From Pleodorina starrii (lineage: Eukaryota > Chlorophyta > Chlorophyceae > Chlamydomonadales > Volvocaceae): 64,000 nucleotides of DNA. The stretch covers positions 2,541,001 through 2,605,000 of the forward strand of contig BRXU01000015.1 of NCBI GenBank assembly GCA_030267565.1, read 5' to 3'. Within the stretch, counting starts at the first letter, position 1. The number at the start of each line of letters is the position of its first letter. Position numbers and translations under genes: made by a program. The notes below the pieces were generated by a model. It had not been told where the DNA came from. It saw nothing but the letters and a program-made list of their open reading frames with translations, and ran no database searches. This document shows, piece after piece, positions 12,101 to 22,644 of the stretch.

Positions 12101-15100
12101 TACTGGGCCTGGGGGAGATGGTCGACTCCAATGGACGCGAGTTCCGGTTCCGGCTGCCGCTGCGAGGTGCGACCCGTACTGCACCGCACCGCACGGCACC
12201 GCGCCTGCACCGACACTGAAACTCTATACACGCATGCGCGCTTGACGCCCGCACGCAGCAGGCCCTCTTGGCCGGGTCCCTGCTGGCCCTGTCGCAGAAC
12301 CCCTGGGGCCGGGGGGCTATAGTTGTGGTTTTGCAGGCACCGCCAAGTGCCGTTGCTGCTGACGCCTCCCCCGCCGGGTTCGAATCCCGCCAGGCCCCGC
12401 CGGCGAGTCCGCGAGCGTCAATCTGAGCTGCCGCTACCTGGAGTTCTCCACGTTCGATCCCGATGAGATCCAGGAGCTCAAGCCGCCGGGCCCCCCGCCT
12501 GTCAAGGTGAGGCCCTTGCGCCCTTCCCTTCTCAGCCCCACGCCGACATCGGAATGAACGGCCGGAGCGCCATGCCCGTCTCCGCTATACCCCCCCCCCC
12601 CAGCCACCACGCTATGCTGCCTCCCCTGCCGCTGCTGCGCTGTGGCGTCGACTGCGAAGGCATGCGCGTGCCTGTGTGCCGTACGCCCGCAGTACTCCCC
12701 ATGTACTGGGCCCCAGCCCCGAAACCCAAATCACGCTGGTTGTGGCTCCTCGTGCTGATTCCCGATTGGCTCGACTGGCTTGTTGTCTATGGGCACAGGG
12801 CAAGGAGTTGACTAGCAGCGGCAGCATGAAGCGGCCGGAGAAGGTCGCCGGGATGCGGCCCGCCGCCTTTGTGGAGAACAAAGCTTCGGACACGCAGGTA
12901 CGGTAATGGGAGTGTGGCGAGCAACACTAGACTGGAGCCCTGTTAGACCTCTGTGCGTTATGTAAAGCCAAGGTGTGAAACTTCGGTGTGAAGGGAACTC
13001 ATGCGCATGAGGGCATGAGGGACGCGCGGCTTGATCCCAGGTCTCGGCGCGGACCGGTACACCGGGGGAGGGGGAGTTGCACCTGTGGCTGGCCGCACGC
13101 GGCCCGTGCTTTTGGTTTTGTGTGTGTGTTTGTAGGTGCTTGCTTGCACTGCGCCGGTGCGCACACATACATACACGCATACAGAGACACACACACCCCG
13201 TCCTAATGCGCCTTGCCTGGTCAATTCTTTCGTTAATCCCCCTAGACCCCCCGAAATATAGTAGTATCCCATCCAGATGATCGATGTGTTCCGGTCTTGC
13301 GTCCGTTCCGGTACTTCCGGCCCCGATCTGTGCACCCTGAACAGGTGTGGCTGTACAGTGAACCGAAGGAGCGCAAGCTGGTGTTCTCCTTCCGGGGCAC
13401 CGAGACGGTGAGCGAGCGTTCCGGCATACCGTGCTTATCGGACACGGGTGTGTTCACCGGTTCTGGCTACTGCCAAGCCCTGTTTGGTGCGTCGTGGTAC
13501 CGTACATACCCGTACTGTACGACACCCGTCTGGGTCCGCCGCGCCCCAAGATTTGAATCTCAGCCCCAGGGCCCCCGCAACCGCACGCGCAGGGCAGTCG
13601 GCCTGTACACTACCAGCGGCCGCTAACACACCGCTTCCCTGCCTGCCTGCCTGCCTTCCTTGCCTGCTTCCCGCGCCTCCCTCTGGTCGCCTCGCAGACG
13701 CAATTCAAGGACATTCTGACGGACGCCAACTTGGCGCCCTGCGGCTTCAAGCCCATCCACGCCGCCGACGGCAAGCCGCCCAAGGAGAAGGAGAACGTGA
13801 GGACTGGAGGACGGGGACACGAGCGTGTGCGCGCCCACTTCACCAACAGCGGGGCCCAGAGGCGCGCTCCTTTCCGGGGCCCTTTCCGGTTTTGTTGCTG
13901 TTATTTCACAGCTATTGTCACAGCTATCCCGAAAGTTGGTGAAAGCACGTGCGTTGGAGAGTGCCCGTGTCTTTGTTGGAACATCCCGCCCCCCAGCCCC
14001 CCCCCCAATCCAGCGCCCGCCGTGCACACGCTCATGACACCCAAGTAACGCCTTTGCAAACCGATGGCGGGCCCAGCAACCCGCCGCTTGCTCCTTTCCC
14101 CACTCGCTCCGCCTCGACGTGGCCCCTTCACTTGCAGTCCCAGTCCCTTTCCCTGACCCCCTCCCTTCCCTTTGCCTCCGCCGCTCTCTCCGTGGTTCGT
14201 CCCCGGCTCCCTAGGTCTCGGTGCACCGCGGCTTCATGAGCGCCTACGATAGCGTGCGGCGGAAGCTGTCATCGCTGCTGCACGCGATCACCCTGTCGGC
14301 CGGCACCAGCGACCCATGGGACGTTCTGGTGACCGGCCACTCGCTGGGAGGCGCGCTGGCCACCCTGTCGGCGTACGAACTCGCGTCGTACAAGTGCGTG
14401 CTGCGTCCTGCGGCTGCTTAGGCAAAGGGCCCATATGGATGGCCATGTGCTTGCATGTGTGTGTGTGTGCGCGTGTGTGCTCTACATACCGGTATCTCCA
14501 CGGGTCCTTACGCTTACCAAGGGCTGCTGAGACCCTTCAGGGACCTCACTACTAAGGGGCCCACATCTAACGGGGAGTGTATGTGTGTACTTGTGTGGAG
14601 GGGTCGGACCAGCGTGTTGCGCCCCGTTGGGGCCTGCGCCGCCCCGAAACCAGCCCACCCGCACCTCATCCCTCCGCCCACCCCGCCTCGCCTGGGCCCC
14701 GCGCGATCAGGGAGCACGCGGGCAGCATCCGGTCCGTCACGCTGTACACGTACGGCTGCCCGCGTGTGGGCAACGCCACCTTCGCCGCCGACTTCAACAA
14801 GGTGCTTCAGGACGCCTGGCGGGTCACTAACCGTCGAGACGTGGTGCCCAGGTGAGGGAGGGAGTGAGCGAGCGAGCGAGTGAGTGAGTGAGGTTTCTGA
14901 GCTGTTAGAGTGAGTGAGGTTTCTGAGTGGTTGAAGCCACGTCACCACCGTTACCGTATCACGCCGGGTCGTTGTTGCGGCTGTTACAGAAGTGGGCTGC
15001 AGACCCTCGTGAGTGGGTGAGGGAGGCGAACTGAGTGAATGAGGTGATTCTGCGGTTGGCGGACGCAAAGTTGGAAGAAGCTGCATCGGGCCGGGGCCAG

Positions 15101-16395
15101 CGGCCAGGGCCGCCGCCTGCGCCCTTCAGGACCCACCAGAGGATCGGGCCAGGGCCATGCGTGTGTGCAGTCCGTGCAGTTCGTCCCCTTCTGGTGTGCA
15201 GCGACAACCCCTCTCCGCCCCCCATCCTCTCAACCCGTCCGTATCGTTCCCCTCCCTCCCTCTTCGCATCCCCTCGTCGTGCCCCCCCCCCCGCAGTGTG
15301 CCTCCCAGCGGTGCGATGTTCAAGTTCACGCACGTGGGCAACCCGGTGCGGCTGAGGGAGGACGGCATCTTCCACAAGGGCGTCGAGGTGGGGGCAGGCG
15401 CGGAGGGGCGGGAGGGGGAGGACGGGGGCAGGCGTGGGGGTGATGACAGGTGATGCCGCAGCGGAGGAACGGAGGCGACGTTGGACGGAGGCGTGGGGCG
15501 GAGGGAAAAAGAGTCGAGGGGAGGCGTGAGGGGGAAGAAGCAGGAGGAGGAGGAGGAGGACGAGCGGCGATATCGATGGCGGGGCCGCTGCGGCTCTCGC
15601 TTGGTGCTCCATAAAACCGCGCCCTTCCGGCGCGGCGTGGCGCAGCACAAGGGCCCGGCTGGGAGGCCTGCTTGCGGGAACCGGGAAGATGGGGTGGGAT
15701 TGAGCGAGAACACGTGGGAGAGGCGTTTGCGGGAACTTTGAATCGCCCGTGGAGGAGGGCCGCTAGCTGCGGTCAGCAGGGGGCCCACCGCATGGACCAG
15801 ACACCAAAGCGCCCCCGGACCCCAAGCGCCTCGCCGTGCCAAGTTACCGGTACGAGCCATTTGCGATGACATCTCAGTCGGCCATGGAATGCAGTACAGT
15901 TGACGCGCATGTGACCAAGCGCTGCGCAGCTCGCCTGGCGGGTTGAGGGCGGCCGGAACGCGCGTTCGCGCGTGCTGGCAGTCACGGCTCACGGGATGGG
16001 ATCCAGCGACGTGGGTGGGGTGTTGTAACTCCCTCGTCGTCTAGTTACCTTCCAAGGGGTAGGAAAGAAGAAAACTGGAAACCGAAGCGAAGAAATACGT
16101 AAGGGGTTTGCTCCCCCGCTCCATACCCTCCCCATCCCCCTGCCCCCGCTCCCGCCCCCTGCCCCCGCCCCCGCCCCCTCAGAACCTGCTAGATGACCTG
16201 GAGAAGGACATCAACTGGCTGGCGTCCCTCTTCAGCTGGAAGGGCACTGCGGAACACGCCGGAGAGCACTACCAGCAGATGCTGCACCACGGCAAGAAAC
16301 TGCTGCTGGCGCAAGGGAAGGACAAGCAGCAGCAGCAGCAGCAGCAGCAGGGCATCGCCATCCGGTCGACCTCGGGCGCCGCGGCGGTCGCGTAA
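9143..16395 (+). CDS. Lipase L2: membrane-anchored C2-domain class-3 lipase, 13 exons, about 628 aa
   Basis: Exons: 9143-9364, 10323-10426, 10932-11159, 11394-11588, 12027-12166, 12394-12506, 12799-12897, 13345-13407, 13698-13796, 14215-14393, 14711-14851, 15297-15387, 16183-16395. All phases agree and total 1,887 nt. Residues about 8-37 form one hydrophobic segment followed by RRK, a likely membrane anchor. Residues about 185-334 form a C2 domain (LVRLEGASNLRPA, SPYAEVYV, LTVDVYDNN). The lipase fold follows, with FRGTE, nucleophile Ser464 in GHSLGG, Asp524 in NRRDVVP and His540 in FTHVGNP, so the triad is intact. The C terminus carries eight Gln from CAG repeats. Expected role: hydrolysis of acylglycerol or polar-lipid ester bonds at a membrane; the substrate is unknown. 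Intron 4 uses a GC donor. The acceptor of exon 2 is the least certain boundary. An upstream in-frame extension without an ATG was not used. Confidence 0.85.
12374..12390 (+). other. tRNA T-arm-like sequence at an L2 intron acceptor (degenerate)
   Basis: CCGGG-TTCGAAT-CCCGC resembles a tRNA T stem-loop with the B-box core GGTTCGAATCC. It ends just before the CAG acceptor of L2 exon 6. The stem has one mismatch here, while the L3 counterpart pairs perfectly. I see no complete cloverleaf, so this is not called as a tRNA gene. Confidence 0.5.
16183..16395 (+). other. L2 terminal exon, with eight-glutamine CAG run
   Basis: Last exon of L2, reading NLLDDLEKDINWLASLFSW, followed by HAGEHYQQMLHHGKKLLLA and a CAG run giving eight Gln, then TAA. 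The L3 terminal exon has only four Gln at this place, so the run differs between the duplicates. Confidence 0.8.
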
Positions 16396-16564
16396 GCGGC
16401 TCGCCGGCAGTGGCCGCCGCCGCCGCAGCCCTCGCGCACGAAGTGAGAAGTAGGGAGTGGCGGTGGAGGGAGGGTGCGTCCAGTGCCTCCGGTGGGCGGA
16501 GAGGGGAGGGGTAGAAAATGAGGGGAGGGGAGGGGAGGGAAGGTGGCGGGCGGGCGGGGGAGCT

Positions 16565-17314
16565 CGACTGCGTTCCCTGGAGCTCCACGACTGCGGGCAC
16601 CCGCTGCTGCGCTGCCTGGCCTCCCGAGCATTGCTGGAGGACGGGGGCCCGCTGGGGGGGCTTGGGGAGTTGCGGTTGTGTCGGTTGGTGGACGTGATGG
16701 GGGGCGACGTGGAGGAGGCGGCGGCGGCGCTGCCAGGGCTGCGGCGGCTGGGGGTGTACGGCTGTTGGCCGGTGGACGGGGAGGCGCTGCTGCGACTGGA
16801 GGGGCTGCGGCGGGCGGGGGTGGACGTGGTGTGGAGGCGGTAGGGGGGTTGGGTGGGGTGGAGGCTACCACCCGCCCGCCCGCTGGGCCCACATTTGCTG
16901 AACCGGACATTTCTGGTCTCACCTCTTTGTGATGCTGTGGTTTCTGTTTCGTATGTTTCGTATGCATGCGCATTCGGGTGAGTGCTGTTCCGCTCACAGG
17001 TGAGGTGAGGTGAGGTGCACGGGTGCACTGGTGGGCAAACCGGTGCCGGAGTCGGCAGCACGATGGGAAGGCGGCTTAGTTGGCTAGGGTTGGCGTTCGC
17101 CCGGCTGCCAGGGCTTTGGGGGTGCGGCTGGCGGACTGTCTGACGGACACGCGTGGCGGCGGATCAGGGACGGCTGCATCAGGCGTTTTCAAAAGGTCGC
17201 TAGGAGAAGTCGGACACATGCAGGCGTTACATGAGCCGTTGGCCGCCACCTTGAACACGGTACCGGTACGCACACAACCTAGCACAGCCTGTGGATATCC
17301 ATATCGGTACGCAT
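16565..17314 (+). pseudogene. Duplicated 3' fragment of the F-box/LRR gene
   Basis: From CGACTGCGTTCCC onward this matches 6457-7271. Bases up to 16843 encode the last ~93 residues of the F-box/LRR protein (RSLELHDCGHPLLR ... GVDVVWRR) with few changes and the same stop. There is no F-box, no start and no upstream exons. L2 already ends at 16395, so nothing evident drives this fragment. The join to the L2 3' flank is abrupt: L3 continues GAGCTCGAGAAGG where this copy reads GAGCTCGACTGCG. That fits recombination at a few bases of homology. An open frame from 16457 runs through the join but has no support as a gene. Confidence 0.85.
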
Positions 17315-20300
17315 ACCTCTCCCTATTCCCCATGCCGGACTCGGCTAGTGCGTTAGTTACGCTGGTCCGCTACACACGGACTCGCTTGGGGATACTCATT
17401 TGTGTGAGGCGGCGAAGTTCGGTCTTTCCTTAGAACGGTTATTATGTGGCAACGCGATACGGTATCATAAAGCACTGCACCCTGAGTTAGGAACTGACAA
17501 TATAAAAGTACAGCGGCCAATGTACAGTGCGCAGCTGCGCACCCTTACCGCGGCCGTATAAGGCCATACACCAAGAACGACAGCTATGCACTGACATCTT
17601 GGGCGCACAATGTAACCTAAGCCGCTGACGGCCCCCGCTGGCAGGTGCACCGCAGCACCGGGCGTCCTACATGTGCGGTACGGCTGAAGCCCTGAGTTTT
17701 TTCGCAAAGTTTAGGCGAGGCGTTCAGCTAGGCGTTCCAGTAAAGTTTCAGCCCAAGCGCGTGGCATTCTTAGTTCGTCATTTTGTGCCTGGTGCTGGGA
17801 GATGTGCCCGGTGAAAGAGCTAGGAAGAGCTCTGGAAAGGTTTAGAGGGAGCGCCGCTACCTTGTCAAAGCGGACAGCGACGCTCCACACAGCGTTTGAA
17901 GGTTCACTAGGAAAGTTTAACCCGAAAGTAATATCTTGAACACAAGAGAAGCACGGGAACCGTACCCCTTTGCCCTCTACGCTTTACCTGCCTTTCCGAC
18001 GTTCAGGGACAGCGGGGCAACGCGAAATGTTTTGCACGAACATTTCCTCGAAAGCCTTTTGGTTTATATCATTCAGTGAATGTGGGCTCTGGGACGTTCT
18101 GATAAGTCCGCGACGATCGCCTCGGCAGTGCACAACGAGGACTTAATTTATCTTATGAAGACCAAATATCATTTTCAACCTTTTAATTACTGGATAACTT
18201 ACATAGGATCTAGGGAAAGACCACTCTCACGGGTACTTCTTCGGCACTTTGCGTCGATGTAGAGCTATGTCCTTCGTTCGGTACCTAGCTCTTTGCGCAA
18301 CGTCCTTAACAAGAGTGAGCGCAAAATACAAATTGTTATGAAATCTGCAGTATTCGGTGGTGTCAGGCTCTGTTCGGTCGCTCTCGACGGGGAAACGGGC
18401 AATGTCCACCTTGTCCACCGTAGCATTAGCCGGAAAGGACAACACTGCATGAATCTATATCCTTCTCCCTGGCCTGTGTGTGCTCCAAGGCGCTGCTCGT
18501 CGTCCGGGCCCGGCTTACAGCCATCAACTGTCGCTTCACTATCTGTGTCGCCTGCCTAGCTGCCGTACTCGCCTCCGCGTGTCGCTTCACCGTTGGCGCC
18601 CCCTTCCTCGCAAAACCAACTGTCGATTCGCCATCTGCGTCAGCACGCCCAAACGTCTGTCGGATAGTGGCGCGTGCGTGACACATCCGAGCGTATGGAA
18701 GGTTCAGGATTGCAGGATGGGGTAAGGTATGCAGAAATCACGGCTCCGGCGATGCCATGAATTGCATGAGTTACATGGCAATTGGCCCCTGAATTACCTG
18801 GCCCCTGGCCCCTGGCCCCATATGTACGTCATGCACAATTGCACATGCTCCCTAGGGTTCCCATTGGCGGACGATGCATGAAGGTATCCCACCCGTGCCA
18901 GTCCTACCCATACCTTGCAGTTTCCCTCTTGTTAAAATACCTTTCAACTCGGATCAACACCTTTATTTCCCTTCTTACCCGTGTGTCAATTTCATATGTT
19001 AACGCCCATTCCCTGTCTGTCTGGGCGGCTTGCTGGTTGGTTGGTTGGTTGGTTGGTTGGTTGACTGGCTGGCTGACCGACTGGCTGGCTGGCCAACTGC
19101 CTCAAGGCCCCTAATACAGCGGCGAACAGGGCCAATGGCGGGCCTCCCCACAATTGGGCAGCAGCAACACGCAGGGGCTGCTGCATGAAGAGCCACGGTA
19201 AGGGAATCATGCACCCTTAAAGCCGTCCGAGCGCAGGCAAGCCCTCCGAGCACTGTCCGACGAGTCGGACGCGCGGTGTCCGCCGCGTACTCGCACTGTG
19301 CCCCCTCCCCCCGTGCCGCACGCGTCCCGTACTGCTCGCGTACCCGTTGTTGGCGCGTGTTCAATGTTCTGGTGTGAATTGTGACCCGCCCGGCCTGAAC
19401 ATTCGGGTCCAGTGTTTGAAGCACTGCCCTGCACTGCTGCACGGCTATGATAGCGCAAGGGTGCAAGGGAGCGGGGCCAGCCGCGGCGGATGTTGTTGGT
19501 TACACGCCTAAGCAGCGGAAGGCAGCGACCAGGTCGCCTAGGGGCCCCGCGGGGTCTCTTGGGGCCCCGCGGGTGCAGGGTTACACCGACCGCGTAGGTT
19601 ATGTCTGGGCAGTTTCGTAGATCAGCGACTCGACTGGCGCAGTCAGATGCTGGTTCGCCAAACCTGGGGTTGCGAGGTTTGGCGTTGTTCGACCCCCAAC
19701 GGGCGGTCTAAGGCGGCCGAGAGCGATCTATAGCTAGATCGTTGCTTACTGACGCAGCGTTCACCCTGCGCGCCCAAAGTTCGTTTGTTTACAACATTTT
19801 ACAGATCGATGTGTACAGGTTCATCGCCTGCGTATAAAGGCGGCCGTCCGCCATTTTGTTCGTTTCGTTCGTTGTAGTAGGTCCACAACAGAAGCCGTTC
19901 GCATGCCGCGGTCTTTCAACGGAAAGGCGGGGCATAGACGTAAGCAGATCGAATCGGATATGGGATTTCTCCTCCGGCCAAAACAGCGCTTGGGCGGCAT
20001 TGAGCCGGCCGGGCACATACAGGATACAGCGCAGCGACGGGCAAAGGCCACTTGCCCTGCAGCGCACGCCAGTCCCGCCTGGGATAGTGGAAAAATTGAG
20101 CATGGAAATAATACCGGTGAAGGCGGGTAGGCGTCAAGGAGTTTCGCTTCGGCTTTCGTCGCGGCCTTCCAACGCCCAATTGACGGGTTCCCGGAGTACG
20201 GCAGGTAGAGCGGCTCTCTATTTCTTCTATCGCGCGATCGACGAATGAGCTAAAGACCTCTAAACATAATCACATCAGCTGAAGTCAATTAAGATTCTTT

Positions 20301-20554
20301 TTAGGGGAAGACTAAGCTGAGTTTACAGGCGACTCTGGGCGTTTGGAGGTCCGACCTACATTACCCAAGCTAAGCCATCGCTCTTATCATAACCTTGCTT
20401 CGTATCCTTCTTGTATAAATCATCAAAAATGGAAGGCGGTCCTGTGATGATGCGCAATGTCCAGGTAACAAGGACGAACACTTTGTCCACTCAAACGCCT
20501 AGCCACCTCCCTTGGTTTGATTGGGAGCTGACTATGGCTGTTTCAAAGTTCAGC
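17315..20554. other. Unrecognised region between the LRR fragment and the transposon remnant
   Basis: About 3.2 kb in which I could not support any gene, RNA or mobile element. It is less GC-rich than the lipase blocks. It contains a TTGG/CTGG microsatellite near 19034-19090, a GGGGCCCCGCGGG doublet near 19540-19570, and several short open frames without known motifs. Confidence 0.5.
19034..19090. repeat. Microsatellite (TTGG)n grading into (CTGG)n
   Basis: Tandem TTGG units run into CTGG-rich units in otherwise unrecognised sequence. Confidence 0.75.
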
Positions 20555-20823
20555 GGATCACTGCGGGCGCAAAAGTGCCGAACTGCAGAAGTGCACGACT
20601 GCCGTATGGCAGAAGTGTACAGTCGACATTTCCACCGAAAAGTGTCAATTTCGTGGATGCCTGGAACTGTACATGAGTTAACGGTAAAAAAGAATATAAT
20701 ATCATGTAGGTTACCTCGTCACTTGGTCACAACCATGACGTCGTGAGGGATTGCACTTGCAAGTAGCCCATTCTCGTCATGTCTAACTTGGAAGACATAT
20801 AGAACTGATAACCAGCTTTTAGA

Positions 20824-21339
20824 ATGAGTGGCCGAGGCAGGGGCAGGGGTGGCAGGTCCAGGCGCCCTGAGACTGGAGGCGACGGCCCGGCTGCCTTAGA
20901 CGCCGCAGTGACCGCAGCAACAGCGCCGTTCACGCAGCAGCCTTCGGGACGCGGTTTCGATTTCGTGGACGCAGAGGATTCCGAGGACTCTAGTGACGAG
21001 GAGAACGGGGATGTTGTCACGTCGCCAGGAGAGCCGCAGCCAAACGCAGGCCACGTTGTGACTTTGTCCCACCCATTCAACCTGCCGTGCACCTACGCCT
21101 TTCCACCAATACCGCCGCTTACAGCGAGTGTCGGGGACCGCCTGGTGGTTCTGGCAACTAGCCAGAATGGCTGGAAGTGCGTTGGGCGGCTTGATCCCAG
21201 TCATGCGGCGTGCTGGGTTCCCCCAGACAACCTGAGTGCAAATGACATGGTGCTGCCGCCCACACCAGCAGTGGAGCCCGCGGGCGTCGAGCGCCAGCGG
21301 GAAATACGCGAGTACTACGCCTTTTTCAGTGGAACGTAC
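20824..21339 (+). CDS. Open frame with an SH3-like segment inside the transposon remnant
   Basis: Starts at ATGAGTGGCCGAGGC. The first ~20 residues are Gly/Arg-rich, then come an acidic stretch (DAEDSEDSSDEENG) and a segment resembling an SH3 fold (VGDRLVVLATSQNGW ... ACWVPPDNL). The open frame continues to 21591, but from 21340 it reads antisense to transposase exon 3, so the meaningful part probably ends there. It lies between the candidate inverted repeats and may be an accessory protein of the transposon or a captured host exon. I do not recognise a family, and expression is unknown. Confidence 0.35.
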
Positions 21340-22174
21340 CAGGCAGCGCTCGACAAAGTCACTGAATTTGGCGCCGTTTACAGACCCAGGGGTGATGTAC
21401 CAATCCACCAGTCCACGGTGTGTCACCAGCGGGGCCATGGAATAACGCTTGCCGCGCGCCTTCGTGCTCTTGCTTTTCGTGCGGCTGCCCTTGGGTGCGC
21501 GTCCGAACGGGCGAGCCAAGGTGCGCATGTTCTGCATGAAACATGCGGCCATGCTCCAGTTATGAGGGAGCCCGCCTGTGAGACCGGCTAACCCACTTCG
21601 ATACACACGCTTACGACAGCAGACTCGTCCGTCCACACCAGCATCTCCTTAGTCACGAGCCTCCGCATAGTCTCCTTGAAGATGTCCTGCTTCATTGGAT
21701 CCGCCTCCCTGAAGATAGTGTGCTTCTGCAGCGGATGCCGTGCGGGCGGTTGATTTTGCGATGCCTGGTGGTCCAGGTGTACTTAACGTCCGGGTGTACA
21801 AACACAACCACCTGCTTGCGTGTATTGCCCAGTTGCTTGCACGCCCGGTGGATGTCTCCAGCGGTGAGGCGGCGCTCGCTTAGTGGCTGCAGCATGCGTG
21901 CTGCCTCGTCAAGGTAAAGCGACTCCGTATCGGGGCTGGTGTAAAGCCGGTGAACCTCGGCTAGAAGCGCATGGGTTATCTTGCGGTTACTGTACAACAT
22001 TCCCTTGTTGCACGCTGGCTCCGGGTCTAGGCCCTTGCGGACGCGGGTAATGGTCTTCTGAGCAACACCGTATGATACCCCCGTCATCCGAGCCGCCTGC
22101 CTGATGCTAGTGCCTTTGTTGATCACAAGATCGGCTATGCTAAGATATTTTGACCGACCGTGGAGCCGTGCCAT
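21340..22174 (-). pseudogene. Tc1/mariner-IS630-type transposase, N-terminal half, intron-containing
   Basis: Minus-strand exons 22174-21812, 21725-21615 and 21531-21340 join in phase 0 with GT-AG introns into 222 residues. The N terminus holds a helix-turn-helix (SIRQAARMTGVSYGVAQKT), then a second DNA-binding region (YLDEAARMLQPLSERRLTAGDIHRACKQLG), then WTDESAV, where D is the first catalytic acid of the DDE domain. RTLARPFGRAPKG matches the usual motif after it. The open frame ends at a good donor (CTG/GTACGT), but no exon with the second Asp and the final Asp/Glu occurs before the left inverted repeat. The catalytic domain is therefore incomplete and the copy is taken as inactive. Without splicing the frame is broken twice, which hides it from simple searches. 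Confidence 0.75.
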
Positions 22175-22427
22175 CCCGCGCAATGTGGGGATGCCGCCAA
22201 TTTCGATCCGCCTATCCTTCGCAGTCCTTTTATATTATATATAGTATATTAAAGCTCTGAGATGGCAGAACGAAGACGCACAACGTAAAATTTCTTCAAT
22301 ACATTATGACATGCAGTTGTGCAGTTGGGCATTTGGTGGTGTCGTGCAGTTCAGCACTTTGGCATCAAAATTGATCCTCTCAAACCTGAATTAGCAATAT
22401 GCGCCTTAGATCATGGCGTGAACGCAG

Positions 22428-22541
22428 ATTGTTAACGCTCTGGGCAGCGGCAGCTTCGGGACAGTTCGCTTGGTGAAGGATACCAGCAACGACAAGCATC
22501 TTGCCATGAAGATCCTGAATAGACGTGACGCTAGCAAATAC
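22428..22541 (+). pseudogene. Orphan protein-kinase exon (glycine-rich loop and ATP-binding lysine)
   Basis: After an AACGCAG acceptor the frame reads IVNALGSGSFGTVRLVKDT, then SNDKHLAMKILNRRDASKYV. GSGSFGTV is the glycine-rich loop and the Lys of AMKIL is the ATP-anchoring lysine. Spacing and wording fit AGC-type kinases (PKA/PKG-like). No other kinase motif (HRD, DFG, APE) is visible nearby. It lies between the transposon remnant (ending 22377) and the start of the L3 block (22552), so it looks like a piece of another gene cut off or carried in by rearrangement. Confidence 0.7.
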
Positions 22542-22644
22542 GTACATACATATGCATGTCCTGTCCAGGAACGCGTTGTACGGCCGATGCGCCCTCATCG
22601 TCGTCAGCAAATGTGTAAAAAAAAATAACAATATTCAGCGTTTT

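Larger units (their letters stand above)
7313..16562 (+). repeat. Segmental duplication, copy 1 (block containing lipase L2)
   Basis: Homologous to 22552-34299 over its whole length, including introns and about 1.8 kb of 5' flank. Landmarks shared with copy 2 include GGCCGATGCGC, GTAAGAGGCAAGCGTCGAGG, CTCGGCCAGGCGCATCAAG and the complete exon-intron order of the lipase. Copy 1 lacks the two mobile-element insertions of copy 2, so it preserves their empty sites at about 7417 and 7704. Confidence 0.85.
20555..22377 (-). mobile_element. Candidate Tc1/mariner-IS630-like DNA transposon (about 1.8 kb, degenerate)
   Basis: Bounded by candidate inverted repeats of 33 bases (20555-20587 and the complement of 22345-22377). 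They share GGATCA at the outside and AGTGC.GAACTGCA inside, with 25 of 33 positions matching by eye. They enclose a minus-strand DDE transposase fragment and a plus-strand open frame. No clear TA target duplication is visible, so the limits are tentative. The transposase lacks its C-terminal half, so the element is unlikely to move on its own. Confidence 0.55.

Noticed and set aside
19540..19575. GGGGCCCCGCGGG doublet as another hairpin-element end
   Set aside because: It lacks the GGGCGGGG start, the following GTAGGATTGCCC and the 3' hairpin, so it is not a member of the family.
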